Both the position numbers and the translations under genes were made by a program. A stretch of 36,219 bases of DNA from Hydrogenophaga palleronii NBRC 102513 (GTDB lineage Bacteria; Pseudomonadota; Gammaproteobacteria; Burkholderiales; Burkholderiaceae_C): contig NZ_BCTJ01000036.1 in the NCBI RefSeq assembly GCF_001571225.1, forward strand, positions 1-36,219, read 5' to 3'. Below are positions 8,207 through 16,651 of the stretch, in pieces; position 1 is the stretch's first letter, and each line of letters opens with the position of its first letter. A model generated the notes under the pieces. The model ran no database searches. It worked only from the letters and a program-made list of their open reading frames with translations, and was not told the origin of the DNA.

Positions 8207-8281
8207 CCATTTGGCACCAACGGGTGGTGCCAAATGGCTCTCATTGTGATCCAATTGGCCCCCCACAATGGCATCCATTGT
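8207..8281. promoter_or_regulatory. Candidate operator: three CCAWWTGG octamers in the mocR-puuD divergent region
   Basis: CCATTTGG (8207-8214), CCAAATGG (8230-8237) and CCAATTGG (8251-8258) have centres 23 and 21 bp apart, about two helical turns. The first two belong to a larger perfect inverted repeat: 13 bp arms 8207-8219 and 8225-8237 with a 5 bp spacer. A further dyad ACAATGG/CCATTGT (8265-8271, 8275-8281) lies just before the puuD Shine-Dalgarno. AT-rich symmetrical sequence is rare in this GC-rich region. The divergent PLP-dependent regulator is the likely binder (inference). Confidence 0.6.
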
Positions 8282-8292
8282 CTGGAGTCATC

Positions 8293-9102
8293 ATGAACAA
8301 GCCACCCTGCATGGTCTGGCTGCCTGCCGACCACCGCCTGATGGGCGATCACGGGCATCAGATGCCCTTTCTGCTGCTGGGTGACAAGTACGCCCGGGCC
8401 GTCAAGGTCGGTGCAGACGCTCAGCCGGTGATGTTTCCACTGGCCGACACCGGCCAGATCAGCGAGCTGCTGTCCCTGGTGGACGGCGTCATGCTCACTG
8501 GCTCGCCTTCCAACGTGCACCCCTCGCATTTCCAGGAGGACGTGGCCGACCCCAGCCTGCCGCTGGACGCCGACCGCGACCTGCTCACGCTGGCGCTGGT
8601 GAAGGCTTGCGTGCACGAGGGGGTGCCGCTGCTGGGCATCTGCCGCGGTTTCCAGGAGATCAACGTCGCCCTGGGCGGCACGCTGCACCAGCGGGTGCAC
8701 GAGGTGCCCGGCATGATGGACCACCGCGAACCCAAGAGCGCACCACCCGACGAGCAGTACGCACCGCGCCACGCCATCCGTTTCGCGCCGGGCAGCGTGT
8801 TCGAGCAATGGGCCGGCGGCCCCGAGGCGCAGGTGAACTCGCTGCACGGCCAGGGCGTGAACCGCCTGGCCGCCGGGCTCGACGCCCTGGCGCACGCGCC
8901 CGACGGCCTGGTGGAAGCCTTCGGCGTGCGGGGCGCCCGCACCTTCGCCTATGCCGTGCAGTTCCACCCCGAGTGGCGCTGCACCGAGACCCCCTTCTAC
9001 GCCGCCATCTTTGAAGCCTTCGGCCGCGCCTGCCGCCAGCGCATGAGCCTGCGCCTGCAGCACGCCGACCTGAGCCGCAGCGGCGCCAGCGCCAGCGCAT
9101 AA
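8293..9102 (+). CDS. puuD: Gamma-glutamyl-gamma-aminobutyrate hydrolase-like (class I glutamine amidotransferase)
   Basis: A 269-residue peptidase C26/PuuD-type protein. The nucleophile elbow is LLGICRGFQEIN with C117, and the catalytic His-Glu pair is in QFHPEW (H225, E227); the oxyanion segment MLTGSPSNV lies near 67-75. In E. coli PuuD hydrolyses gamma-glutamyl-GABA to glutamate and GABA, the last step of the glutamylated route. The ATG at 8293 has TGGAG six bases upstream. It is the first gene of the plus-strand polyamine run, divergent from mocR and 49 bases before puuA. A short Ser/Ala-rich tail ends the protein. Other amidohydrolases of the C26 family are possible, but context makes PuuD the best call. 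Confidence 0.88.
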   Translation: MNKPPCMVWLPADHRLMGDHGHQMPFLLLGDKYARAVKVGADAQPVMFPLADTGQISELLSLVDGVMLTGSPSNVHPSHFQEDVADPSLPLDADRDLLTLALVKACVHEGVPLLGICRGFQEINVALGGTLHQRVHEVPGMMDHREPKSAPPDEQYAPRHAIRFAPGSVFEQWAGGPEAQVNSLHGQGVNRLAAGLDALAHAPDGLVEAFGVRGARTFAYAVQFHPEWRCTETPFYAAIFEAFGRACRQRMSLRLQHADLSRSGASASA

Positions 9103-9151
9103 CCCTGTTTCCACGCCTTACCCGAACGACTTCAACCCCAGGAGATGGCAC

Positions 9152-10519
9152 ATGACAGCCCCCCAAAAGATGAGCTTCAACGATCTGGAGAACTGGCTCA
9201 ACCAGAACCGCGTGACCGAGGTCGAATGCCTGGTGCCCGACCTGACCGGGGTGGCGCGCGGCAAGATCCTGCCGCGTGAGAAGTTCACCGAAGACCGCGG
9301 CATGCGCCTGCCGCAGGCGATCGTGGCCATGGGGGTGACGGGGGAGTTTCCGGCCAGCGGACCTTATTACGACGTGATCGAGCCGACCGACCGCGACATG
9401 CAGCTGCGCCCGGACCCGACCACCGCGCGCATCGTGCCCTGGGCCACCGACCCGACCGCGCAGGTGATCCACGACTGCTTTGACCACGCCGGCAAGCTGG
9501 TGCCGTTTGCGCCGCGCAGCGTGCTGCGCCACGTCTGCGAACTGTTCGATGCCGAGGGCCTGGACCCGGTGGTGGCGCCCGAGCTGGAGTTCTACCTGAC
9601 GGCGCGCAACACCGATCCGAACACGCTGCTGAAGGCCCCCATCGGGCGCAGCGGCCGCGCCGAGACTTCGCGCCAGTCGTACAGCATCGACGCGGTCAAC
9701 GAGTTCGATCCGCTGTTCGAAGAGATCTACGACTACTGCGACAAGATGAAGCTCAACGTGGACACGCTGATCCACGAAGCCGGTGCCGGGCAGATGGAGA
9801 TCAACTTCTTCCACGCCCATCCGCTGGGCCTGGCCGACGAGGTGTTCTTCTTCAAGCGCACGGTGCGCGAGTCGGCGTTGCGCCACGACATGTACGCCAC
9901 CTTCATGGCCAAGCCGATCGCGGGCGAGCCCGGTTCGGCGATGCACGTGCACCAGAGCATCCTGGACAAGAAGACCGGCAAGAACATCTTCAGCAACGAG
10001 GACGGCACGCCGTCCGAGGCCTTCTACCACTACATCGGCGGCCTGCAGCGTTACATCCCGGCCGCCATGGTGCTGGTGGCGCCCTACGTCAACAGCTACC
10101 GGCGCCTGTCGCGCCACACCGCCGCGCCGATCAACATCGAGTGGGGCCACGACAACCGCACGGTGGGCATCCGCTCGCCGATCTCCACCCCGGAAGCGCG
10201 CCGGGTCGAGAACCGCGTGATCGGTGCCGACGCCAACCCCTACGTGGCGATGGCGATGACGCTGGCCTGCGGTTACCTGGGCCTGAAGAACAAGATCAAA
10301 CCCAAGCCCGAGATGCGCGGCGATGCCTACCTCTCGCCGTACTCGCTGCCCCGCAGCCTGGGCGAGGCGCTGGACTGGCTGCGCCGCGAGACCGACCTGC
10401 ACGACGTGCTGGGCAAGGAGTTCATCACCATCTACACCGAGATCAAGGAGCTGGAGTTCGACGAGTTCATGAAGGTGATTTCGCCCTGGGAGCGTGAACA
10501 CCTGCTGCTGCACGTTTGA
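9152..10519 (+). CDS. puuA: Gamma-glutamylputrescine synthetase-like glutamine synthetase homologue
   Basis: A 455-residue glutamine-synthetase-fold ligase. Metal/substrate residues are present in PELEFYL (E144, E146), HEAGAGQMEINF, SAMHVHQSI, NSYRRL and RVENRVIGADANPY. In E. coli PuuA joins glutamate to putrescine with ATP, opening the Puu route. A strong AGGAG (9140-9144) lies 7 bases before the ATG. The stop TGA at 10517-10519 is also the 5' edge of repeat copy 3. Its position between puuD and spuC supports the polyamine role. Closely related ligases act on other monoamines or diamines, so exact substrate is inferred from neighbours. Confidence 0.85.
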   Translation: MTAPQKMSFNDLENWLNQNRVTEVECLVPDLTGVARGKILPREKFTEDRGMRLPQAIVAMGVTGEFPASGPYYDVIEPTDRDMQLRPDPTTARIVPWATDPTAQVIHDCFDHAGKLVPFAPRSVLRHVCELFDAEGLDPVVAPELEFYLTARNTDPNTLLKAPIGRSGRAETSRQSYSIDAVNEFDPLFEEIYDYCDKMKLNVDTLIHEAGAGQMEINFFHAHPLGLADEVFFFKRTVRESALRHDMYATFMAKPIAGEPGSAMHVHQSILDKKTGKNIFSNEDGTPSEAFYHYIGGLQRYIPAAMVLVAPYVNSYRRLSRHTAAPINIEWGHDNRTVGIRSPISTPEARRVENRVIGADANPYVAMAMTLACGYLGLKNKIKPKPEMRGDAYLSPYSLPRSLGEALDWLRRETDLHDVLGKEFITIYTEIKELEFDEFMKVISPWEREHLLLHV

Positions 10520-10590
10520 CCCTCCCGCGCCGCCTTCGGCGTCACCCCCCCCCAGGGGCAACGCTGGCGGCCCGGCGAAGCCGGTTCCGC
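10517..10590 (+). repeat. Intergenic palindromic repeat, copy 3
   Basis: It begins at the puuA stop codon. A GCCGCC-TTCGGCG hairpin, a C-run followed by AGGGG, and CCGGC-GAA-GCCGG-TTCC follow in order. The post-repeat sequence contains TTCTGGAT, shared with copies 2 and 4. Confidence 0.85.
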
Positions 10591-10637
10591 GGCGTTCTGG
10601 ATCCATTACCCCTCTTTCTGAAAGCGAGCCTGTCGCC

Positions 10638-12077
10638 ATGAAACCCTCTTCCCTGATTCCCCCGCCCGCCCTGGTCCGCCGTGCCGAACAGCAGGACACC
10701 AAAGCCCTCCAGGCGCTGGACAGCGCGCACTACATCCACCCGTTCACCGACCACGCCGACCTGGCCACGCGCGGCTCGCGCGTGATCACGCAGGCCGACA
10801 ACATCTACATCTGGGATTCGGAAGGCGCGAAGATCCTCGACGCCATGAGCGGGCTGTGGTGCGTCAACGCCGGTTACGGCCGCAAGGAACTGGCCGACGC
10901 GGGTTACCAGCAGACCATGACGCTGCCGTTCTACAACAGCTTCTTCCAGACCACCAACGTGCCGGCGGTGCAGCTGGCGGCCAAGCTGGCTCAGCTGGCG
11001 CCTTCGGTGGGCGACCGCAAGTTCGAACACGTGTTCTTCAGCTCCAGCGGCAGCGAGAGCAACGACACCAACGTGCGCATGGTGCGCCGCTACTGGGACC
11101 TGCTCGGCCAGCCGCAGCGCAAGGTGATCATCGGCCGCCACAACGGTTACCACGGCAGCACCATGGCCGGTGCCTCGCTCGGTGGCATGAGCGGCATGCA
11201 CGCGCAGGGTGACCTGCCGATTCCCAACATCACGCACATCGAGCAGCCGCACTTCTTCGAGAACGCGAACCCGGGCGAGAGCGAGGCCGACTTCGGCCTG
11301 CGCGCCGCGCGCTGGCTGGACGAGAAGATCCTCTCCATCGGCGCCGACAAGGTGGCGGCCTTCATTGCCGAGCCGGTGCAGGGCGCCGGCGGCGTGATCA
11401 TTCCGCCGGCCACCTACTGGCCCGAGATCCAGCGCATCGTCGACAAGCACGGCATCCTGCTGATCTCCGACGAGGTGATCTGCGCCTTCGGCCGCCTGGG
11501 CCACTGGTTCGCTTACGAGAAGTTCGGCATCCGCCCCGACCTGGTGACCTTCGCCAAGGGCGTCACCAGCGGCTACGTCCCGCTCGGTGGCGTGTTGGTG
11601 GGCGACCGCGTGGCCAAGGTGCTGATCGACAAAGGCGGCGAGTTCAATCACGGCTACACCTACAGCGGCCACCCGGTGGCTTGCGCCGTGGCGCTGGCCA
11701 ACATCGAGCTGATGGAGCGCGAGAAGCTGGTCGAGCGCGTGAAGGACGACACCGGCCCCTACCTGGCCGAGCGCTTCGATGCCCTCGCGCAGCACCCGCT
11801 GGTGGGCGCGGCCGAGACCTGCGGCTTCGTCGGCGGGCTGGTGCTGGTGAAGAACAAGGTGACGCGCGAGCTGTTCGACGAGGCGCTGGGCGTGGGCATG
11901 CGCTGCCGCGCGCACTGCTTCAAGAACGGCCTCATCATGCGCGCCGTGGGCGACCGCATGATCATCGCGCCGCCGCTGGTGATGACGCGCGCGCAGGTCG
12001 ACGAGATGATGGAGCTGATCCACCGCTGCCTGGACGCCACCCTGGACGAGCTGCGCGCCGAAGGGCTGCTCGCCTGA
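10638..12077 (+). CDS. spuC: Putrescine/polyamine:pyruvate aminotransferase, SpuC-like
   Basis: A 479-residue class III aminotransferase. Landmarks are SGSESNDTNVRMVR (phosphate-binding), GYHGST, AEPVQGAGG, D278 in ISDEVICAFGR and the PLP lysine K307 in FAKGVTSGYVPLGG. The length and the SGLWCVNAGYGR start fit the Pseudomonas SpuC / omega-transaminase group, which moves the amino group of putrescine to pyruvate, giving 4-aminobutanal and alanine. That would provide a transaminase route beside PuuA-B-C-D, with the aldehyde dehydrogenase at 16928 completing it to GABA. The ATG at 10638 has only a weak purine-rich stretch upstream. Beta-alanine:pyruvate aminotransferase is a close alternative. 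Confidence 0.85.
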   Translation: MKPSSLIPPPALVRRAEQQDTKALQALDSAHYIHPFTDHADLATRGSRVITQADNIYIWDSEGAKILDAMSGLWCVNAGYGRKELADAGYQQTMTLPFYNSFFQTTNVPAVQLAAKLAQLAPSVGDRKFEHVFFSSSGSESNDTNVRMVRRYWDLLGQPQRKVIIGRHNGYHGSTMAGASLGGMSGMHAQGDLPIPNITHIEQPHFFENANPGESEADFGLRAARWLDEKILSIGADKVAAFIAEPVQGAGGVIIPPATYWPEIQRIVDKHGILLISDEVICAFGRLGHWFAYEKFGIRPDLVTFAKGVTSGYVPLGGVLVGDRVAKVLIDKGGEFNHGYTYSGHPVACAVALANIELMEREKLVERVKDDTGPYLAERFDALAQHPLVGAAETCGFVGGLVLVKNKVTRELFDEALGVGMRCRAHCFKNGLIMRAVGDRMIIAPPLVMTRAQVDEMMELIHRCLDATLDELRAEGLLA

Positions 12078-12104
12078 GGGTCTTCGCTCAGGGACGCTGC
12101 TTCC

Positions 12105-12170
12105 TCTGGCCCTAGAATGATTTCCCGCATACACTGCCCGGCTTTTTGTGCGGCGTGTCTTCACGCCGGG
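12105..12170 (+). promoter_or_regulatory. Putative promoter and leader hairpin upstream of potF
   Basis: Two -10-like hexamers, TAGAAT (12113-12118) and TACACT (12130-12135), lie in the 180 bp before potF; neither has a convincing -35. Just downstream CGGCGTG (12151-12157) and CACGCCG (12162-12168) form a perfect 7 bp stem with a TCTT loop. It has no T-tract after it, so it is more likely a leader structure than a terminator of spuC. Confidence 0.35.
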
Positions 12171-12257
12171 TCTGAAAATTGCTAACCATGCGAGGTCGTC
12201 TCGGTTCCGCCTGGTTGGGTTCGTTTGGTCAACAACTTCCTTGGAGTGAGCAACACC

Positions 12258-13430
12258 ATGTTGAAAAAACACGTTCTGGTTCTGGCCATGTCGGCCATGC
12301 TGCTGGCAGCCTGTGGCAAAAAAGAAGAGCCGGCTGCGGCACCTGTGGAGTCCGCGCCGGTGGCTGCTGCACCAGCCGCGCCCGCCGGCCCGGTGCTGGA
12401 CGACGAGAAGGTCCTCAACGTCTACAACTGGCCTGACTACATCACCGAGAGCCTGATCTCCGACTTCGAGAAGGAGTTCGGCGTCAAGGTGAACTACGAC
12501 ACCTTCGAGAACAACGAGGCGCTGCACGCCAAGCTGGTGGCCGGCAACTCGGGCTACGACATCGTGATCCCCACCGCCGGCTTCGCCAAGAAGCAGATCG
12601 ACGGTGGCCTGTACCAGCCGATCGACAAGAGCCGCCTGAGCAACTACGGCAACCTCGACGCCGACTTCATGGCCAAGATCGCCGGCGTGGACCCGGACAA
12701 CAAGTTCCTGGTGCCATGGGCCTGGGGCTTCACCACCGTGGGCATCAACAAGCAGAAGGTCGAGAAGGCACTGGGTGGCATGCCGATGCCGGAAAACGCC
12801 TGGGACCTGGTGTTCAAGCCCGAGTACTCGAGCAAGCTGCGCTCGTGCGGCATCGCTTACCTGGATTCGCCGAGCGAAATCCTGCCGGTGGCGCTGCACT
12901 ACGTCGGCAAGCCGGCCTACAGCGAGAACCCGGAAGACTTCAAGCTCGCGCTGGAGATGCTGAAGAAGGTGCGCAAGGACGTGCGCCTGTTCTCCAGCAC
13001 CATGATCGACGACATCGCTGGTGGCAAGGCCTGCGCCTTCATCGGCTGGTCGGGTGACATCAACATCGCGGGCGATCGCGCCAAGGAAACCGGCAGCAAG
13101 GACGACATCGTGCCGCTGCTGCCCACCGGTGGTGGCCTGGTGTTCATCGACACCATGGCGATTCCGAAGGACGCCAAGCACGTGAACAACGCGATGGCCT
13201 TCATCGATTTCTACCTGCGTGGTGCCAATGCCGCGGCCATGGCCAACGAGCTGAACTGGCCCACGGGCAACAAGGCTGCCTTGCCTGACATCAAGGACGA
13301 GGTCAAGGGCAACGAGACCATCTTCCTCGGTCCGGAAGACACCGCGCGCCTGATCGCCACCGGCGGCTTCTCCAACGAGATCTCGGGCGTGCTCAACGAG
13401 ACCTACAACGCCTTCAAACGCGGCAAGTAA
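12258..13430 (+). CDS. potF: Polyamine ABC transporter substrate-binding lipoprotein
   Basis: A 390-residue PotD/PotF-type extracytoplasmic solute receptor. The N-terminus is a lipoprotein signal: hydrophobic residues 6-17 ending in the lipobox LAAC with C19. An Ala/Pro/Glu-rich linker (about 20-46) tethers the receptor, so it is probably membrane-anchored rather than freely periplasmic as in E. coli. The mature domain begins LNVYNWPDYITESL, matching the polyamine-binding family (NWSDYI in PotF). GGAG (12243-12246) lies 11 bases before the ATG. It is followed by an intrinsic terminator hairpin and then the ATPase gene. Putrescine versus spermidine preference cannot be judged by eye. Confidence 0.92.
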   Translation: MLKKHVLVLAMSAMLLAACGKKEEPAAAPVESAPVAAAPAAPAGPVLDDEKVLNVYNWPDYITESLISDFEKEFGVKVNYDTFENNEALHAKLVAGNSGYDIVIPTAGFAKKQIDGGLYQPIDKSRLSNYGNLDADFMAKIAGVDPDNKFLVPWAWGFTTVGINKQKVEKALGGMPMPENAWDLVFKPEYSSKLRSCGIAYLDSPSEILPVALHYVGKPAYSENPEDFKLALEMLKKVRKDVRLFSSTMIDDIAGGKACAFIGWSGDINIAGDRAKETGSKDDIVPLLPTGGGLVFIDTMAIPKDAKHVNNAMAFIDFYLRGANAAAMANELNWPTGNKAALPDIKDEVKGNETIFLGPEDTARLIATGGFSNEISGVLNETYNAFKRGK

Positions 13431-13458
13431 ACAAACGACGGTTTTCACCGAGCACCAG

Positions 13459-13495
13459 GGCTGTTCATCCACGCGGTTGAACAGCCTTTCTTTTT
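13459..13495 (+). terminator. Intrinsic terminator/attenuator between potF and potG
   Basis: GGCTGTTCA (13459-13467) and TGAACAGCC (13478-13486) form a perfect 9 bp stem with a 10-base loop, followed by the T-rich TTTCTTTTT (13487-13495). It ends 32 bases before potG. Partial termination here would give more receptor than transporter mRNA. Confidence 0.85.
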
Positions 13496-13527
13496 GATTC
13501 CGGCCAACGCATATCCAGGAGAAACAC

Positions 13528-14646
13528 ATGGGCGCGCCTGCAGCTGAACCGACCTACGAACCCGGCTATCTGGTTACCGAAAAACTGGTCAAACGCTTCG
13601 ACGAAGCGGTGGCGGTTGACGAGGTATCGCTGTCGATCGGCAAGGGCGAAATCTTCGCGCTGCTGGGCAGTTCGGGCTGTGGCAAATCCACCCTGCTGCG
13701 CATGCTGGCCGGTTTCGAGAAACCGACCTCGGGCCGCATCCTGCTCGGCGGCCAGGACGTGGCAATCATGCCGCCCTACGACCGCCCGGTGAACATGATG
13801 TTCCAGTCCTACGCGCTGTTCCCGCACCTGGATATCTGGGAAAACATCGCCTTCGGCCTGAAACGCGAAGGCCTGCCCAAGGCCGAAATCCAGCAACGCA
13901 CCGACGAGATGCTGGCGCTGGTGCAGCTCACGCCGTACGCCAAACGCAAGCCGCACCAGCTCTCGGGCGGCCAGCAGCAGCGTGTGGCGCTGGCACGCAG
14001 CCTGGCCAAGCGGCCCAAGATGCTGTTGCTGGACGAACCGCTGGGCGCGCTGGACAAGAAGCTGCGCGAGCAGACGCAGTTCGAGCTGGTCAACATCATC
14101 GAGAAGGTGGGCGTGACGGTGGTGATGGTCACGCACGATCAGGAAGAGGCCATGACCATGGCCAGCCGCATCGCCATCATGAGCAAGGGCCGGGTGCTGC
14201 AGGTCGGCACGCCGGAAGAGATCTACGAACACCCGACGAACCGCTTCGTGGCCGACTTCATCGGCAACGTGAACCTGTTCGAAGGCCGGCTCAGTGTGGA
14301 CGAGGCCGACCGCTGCGCCGCCACCACCGGCATCGGCGAGATCCACGTCGGCCACGGTGTGAGCGGCACGCTCAACATGCCGGTGGCGATTGCGGTGCGG
14401 CCCGAGAAGCTGGAGATCAGCAAGCAACACCCGGGTGCCGCGGCCGGCCCCAACGTGTTCACCGGCAAGGTCAAGGAGATCGCGTACTTCGGCTCCTACA
14501 ACACCTTTATCGTGAAGGCGACCGACGGCACCAAGGTCAAGATCACCGAGGCCAACACCTCGCGCCACGACCTCTCCGACATCACCTGGGAAGACAACGT
14601 GTTTTTCTGGTGGGACGACAGCGCCGGCATCGTGTTGCGGGATTGA
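13528..14646 (+). CDS. potG: Polyamine ABC transporter ATP-binding protein
   Basis: A 372-residue ABC ATPase of the spermidine/putrescine importer type. Walker A is GSSGCGKST (about 50-58), the Q-loop is [11 protein letters not shown], the signature is [14 protein letters not shown], Walker B is [12 protein letters not shown] and the H-loop is [11 protein letters not shown]. The C-terminal ~110 residues form the TOBE/regulatory domain ([10 protein letters not shown]). The start ATG at 13528 has AGGAG about 8 bases upstream. It would energise uptake through PotH and PotI. Repeat copy 4 follows the stop directly. Confidence 0.93.
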   Translation: MGAPAAEPTYEPGYLVTEKLVKRFDEAVAVDEVSLSIGKGEIFALLGSSGCGKSTLLRMLAGFEKPTSGRILLGGQDVAIMPPYDRPVNMMFQSYALFPHLDIWENIAFGLKREGLPKAEIQQRTDEMLALVQLTPYAKRKPHQLSGGQQQRVALARSLAKRPKMLLLDEPLGALDKKLREQTQFELVNIIEKVGVTVVMVTHDQEEAMTMASRIAIMSKGRVLQVGTPEEIYEHPTNRFVADFIGNVNLFEGRLSVDEADRCAATTGIGEIHVGHGVSGTLNMPVAIAVRPEKLEISKQHPGAAAGPNVFTGKVKEIAYFGSYNTFIVKATDGTKVKITEANTSRHDLSDITWEDNVFFWWDDSAGIVLRD

Positions 14647-14647
14647 G

Positions 14648-14723
14648 ATGACCCCCCTGCGCCGCTTTGCGGCTTCCCCCCTGGAAGGGGGGACGGCACC
14701 TGAGGCCCGGCGAAGCCGGTTCC
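14648..14723 (+). repeat. Intergenic palindromic repeat, copy 4
   Basis: The clearest copy. It has three consecutive hairpins: GCCGC-TTT-GCGGC (14661-14673), CCCCCC-TGGAA-GGGGGG (14676-14692) and CCGGC-GAA-GCCGG (14707-14719). It starts one base after the potG stop codon. Confidence 0.9.
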
Positions 14724-14777
14724 TCGGTACCTCTGGATCTGGCGTGTTTGGTTAGCCTACTTTTGCAGGAACTTCGT

Positions 14778-15686
14778 ATGGCTTCAATCCCTGTACCCGG
14801 CAAGCGCTTCGTGATCGGCGTGCCCTATGTGTGGCTGCTGGTTTTCTTCTTTCTGCCGTTCCTGATCCTGCTGTACATCAGCTTCGTGGACATGGGCAAC
14901 GACATCAGCCCGTTCAAGCCGATCTGGGATCCGGTCAGCGGCATCCTCCACCTGAAGTACGAGAACTACCTGGCGATCTTCCGCACGGAAGAGGGCGCGC
15001 CGCTGTTCCGCACGCTCTACATCGACGCCTACCTGCGCTCGATCTGGTACGCGCTGTGCACCGCGCTGCTGTGCCTGGTGATCGGTTACCCGTTCGCCTA
15101 TTTCATCGCTCGCTCACCGGCGAGCGTGCGCCCGGCGCTGCTGCTGATGGTGATGCTGCCGTTCTGGACGTCGTTCCTGCTGCGCGTCTACGCCTGGAAG
15201 GGCATCCTGGCCGACCAGGGTGTGTTCAACCGCTTCCTGATGACGGTGGGCATCGTCAACGAGCCCATCCACATGCTGTACACCAACGTGTCGATGCTGA
15301 TCGGCATGACCTATGTGTACCTGCCGTTCATGATCCTGCCGCTGTACGCCAACCTGGTGAAGATGGACTTCCGCCTGCTGGAGGCCGCGTACGACCTGGG
15401 CACCACGCCGTTCAAGGCCTTCTGGCTGATCACCGTGCCGCTGTCCAAGGCCGGCATCATCGCCGGCTTCATGCTGGTCTTCATCCCCAGCGTCGGCGAG
15501 TTCGTGATTCCCTCGCTGCTCGGCGGGCCGGAGAACCTGATGATCGGGCGCGTGGTGTGGGACGAGATGTTCACCGCCAACGACTGGCCGCGCGCCACTG
15601 CACTGGCGGTCGTGATGATCGCGTTGATCGTGATTCCGCTGGCGCTGTACTACCACTACAGCGCTGACCCGAACGAGAAGAGATGA
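14778..15686 (+). CDS. potH: Polyamine ABC transporter permease
   Basis: A 302-residue inner-membrane permease with about six transmembrane segments, the first at about 12-33 (VIGVPYVWLLVFFFLPFLIL). The BPD-type EAA loop is EAAYDLGTTPFKAFWLITVP in the C-terminal half, where it docks on PotG. The DMGNDISPFKPIWDP insert after the first helix is typical of PotB/PotH. The ATG at 14778 is preceded by AGGA (14767-14770). The open frame runs 37 codons further upstream but only through repeat copy 4, so that start is rejected. The stop TGA is shared with repeat copy 5. Confidence 0.92.
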   Translation: MASIPVPGKRFVIGVPYVWLLVFFFLPFLILLYISFVDMGNDISPFKPIWDPVSGILHLKYENYLAIFRTEEGAPLFRTLYIDAYLRSIWYALCTALLCLVIGYPFAYFIARSPASVRPALLLMVMLPFWTSFLLRVYAWKGILADQGVFNRFLMTVGIVNEPIHMLYTNVSMLIGMTYVYLPFMILPLYANLVKMDFRLLEAAYDLGTTPFKAFWLITVPLSKAGIIAGFMLVFIPSVGEFVIPSLLGGPENLMIGRVVWDEMFTANDWPRATALAVVMIALIVIPLALYYHYSADPNEKR

Positions 15687-15755
15687 CCCCCTGCGCCGCT
15701 TCGCGGCTTCCCCCAGCAAGGGGGACGGTGCGGGTGGCCCGGCACAGCCGGCTCC
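15682..15755 (+). repeat. Intergenic palindromic repeat, copy 5
   Basis: The leading GATGACCCCC matches copy 4, but here the TGA is the potH stop codon. GCCGC-TTC-GCGGC, CCCCC-AGCAA-GGGGG and a diverged CCGGC-ACA-GCCGG follow. Confidence 0.88.
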
Positions 15756-15814
15756 ACCGCATCGCTGAATGAAGACCTGTGTATCCGCGCGTTTCATTGC
15801 AAGGAGAGAAGATC

Positions 15815-16651
15815 ATGAAACAAGTCCTTGAAAAGCACTTCGGCAAGTTCTGGCTCGCGCTGGTCTATGCCTTCCTGTACCTGCCGCTGCTGTTCATGAT
15901 CGTGTTCTCGTTCAACAGCACGCGGCAGGACGCGCGCTTCACCGGCTTCTCGCTGCGCTGGTACGAGGCGCTCACGCGCGACACGAAGATCGTCGAAGGC
16001 TTCTGGCTCTCGCTCAAGGTGGCGACGATCACCGGGGTGCTGTCGGCGGTGCTGGCCACCTTCGCCGCCTTCGTGCTGGTGCGTTACCGGCGCTTCCTCG
16101 GGCGCACCATCTTCAGCGGCATGGTCAACGCGCCGCTGGTGATGCCCGAGGTGATCATCGGCCTGTCGCTGCTGCTGCTGGCGGTGGGCGTGCAGAACGT
16201 TTTCGGCTGGCCGCAGCGTGGCCTGCTCACCATCATCCTCGGCCACACGCTGCTGGGCATGGCCTATGGCGTGGTGGTGATCCAGTCGCGGCTGGCCGAG
16301 ATGGACCGCTCGATCGAAGACGCCGCCATGGACCTCGGCGCCAAGCCGTACCAGGTGTTCTTCCTCATCACCCTGCCCAACATCTTCCAGGCTCTGCTTG
16401 CGGCGTTCCTGCTGGCCTTCACGCTGTCGTTCGACGACGTGGTGATCGCCGAATTCCTCTCCGGCCCGGGTGTGAGCACGCTGCCGCAGGTGATCTTCGG
16501 TTACGCCCGGCGCGGCATCAACCCGACCATCTACGCCGCGGCCACGCTGCTGATCACCACCGTGACCATCGTGATCGTGAGCTACGCGGTCTGGGTGGCG
16601 CGCGCCACGCGCAAGCGCGAGCGTGAAATGGCGGCCGCGGCAAAGAGCTGA
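15815..16651 (+). CDS. potI: Polyamine ABC transporter permease
   Basis: A 278-residue permease partner of PotH, with about six membrane segments; the first is about residues 10-29 (LALVYAFLYLPLLFMIVFSF). The EAA-like coupling loop is EDAAMDLGAKPYQVFFLITL. Near the C-terminus, LSFDDVVIAEFLSGPG is the conserved PotC/PotI block. The ATG at 15815 has a strong AAGGAGAG (15801-15808). An upstream in-frame GTG at 15779 is possible but lacks such a site. With PotF, PotG and PotH it completes a polyamine importer. The stop TGA is the 5' edge of repeat copy 6. Confidence 0.92.
   Translation: MKQVLEKHFGKFWLALVYAFLYLPLLFMIVFSFNSTRQDARFTGFSLRWYEALTRDTKIVEGFWLSLKVATITGVLSAVLATFAAFVLVRYRRFLGRTIFSGMVNAPLVMPEVIIGLSLLLLAVGVQNVFGWPQRGLLTIILGHTLLGMAYGVVVIQSRLAEMDRSIEDAAMDLGAKPYQVFFLITLPNIFQALLAAFLLAFTLSFDDVVIAEFLSGPGVSTLPQVIFGYARRGINPTIYAAATLLITTVTIVIVSYAVWVARATRKREREMAAAAKS

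Noticed and set aside
12107..12122. Sigma-54 promoter upstream of potF (TGGCCC...)
   Set aside because: The invariant GC at the -12 position is missing at the required spacing from the GG.
10542..13529. 995-codon minus-strand frame antisense to spuC and potF
   Set aside because: Composition is Val/His/Arg/Gln-rich typical of antisense frames in high-GC genes; no motif, and the plus-strand genes are unambiguous.
14667..14777. 37-codon N-terminal extension of PotH
   Set aside because: It is a translation of repeat copy 4; the ATG at 14778 has AGGA upstream and begins the normal permease.
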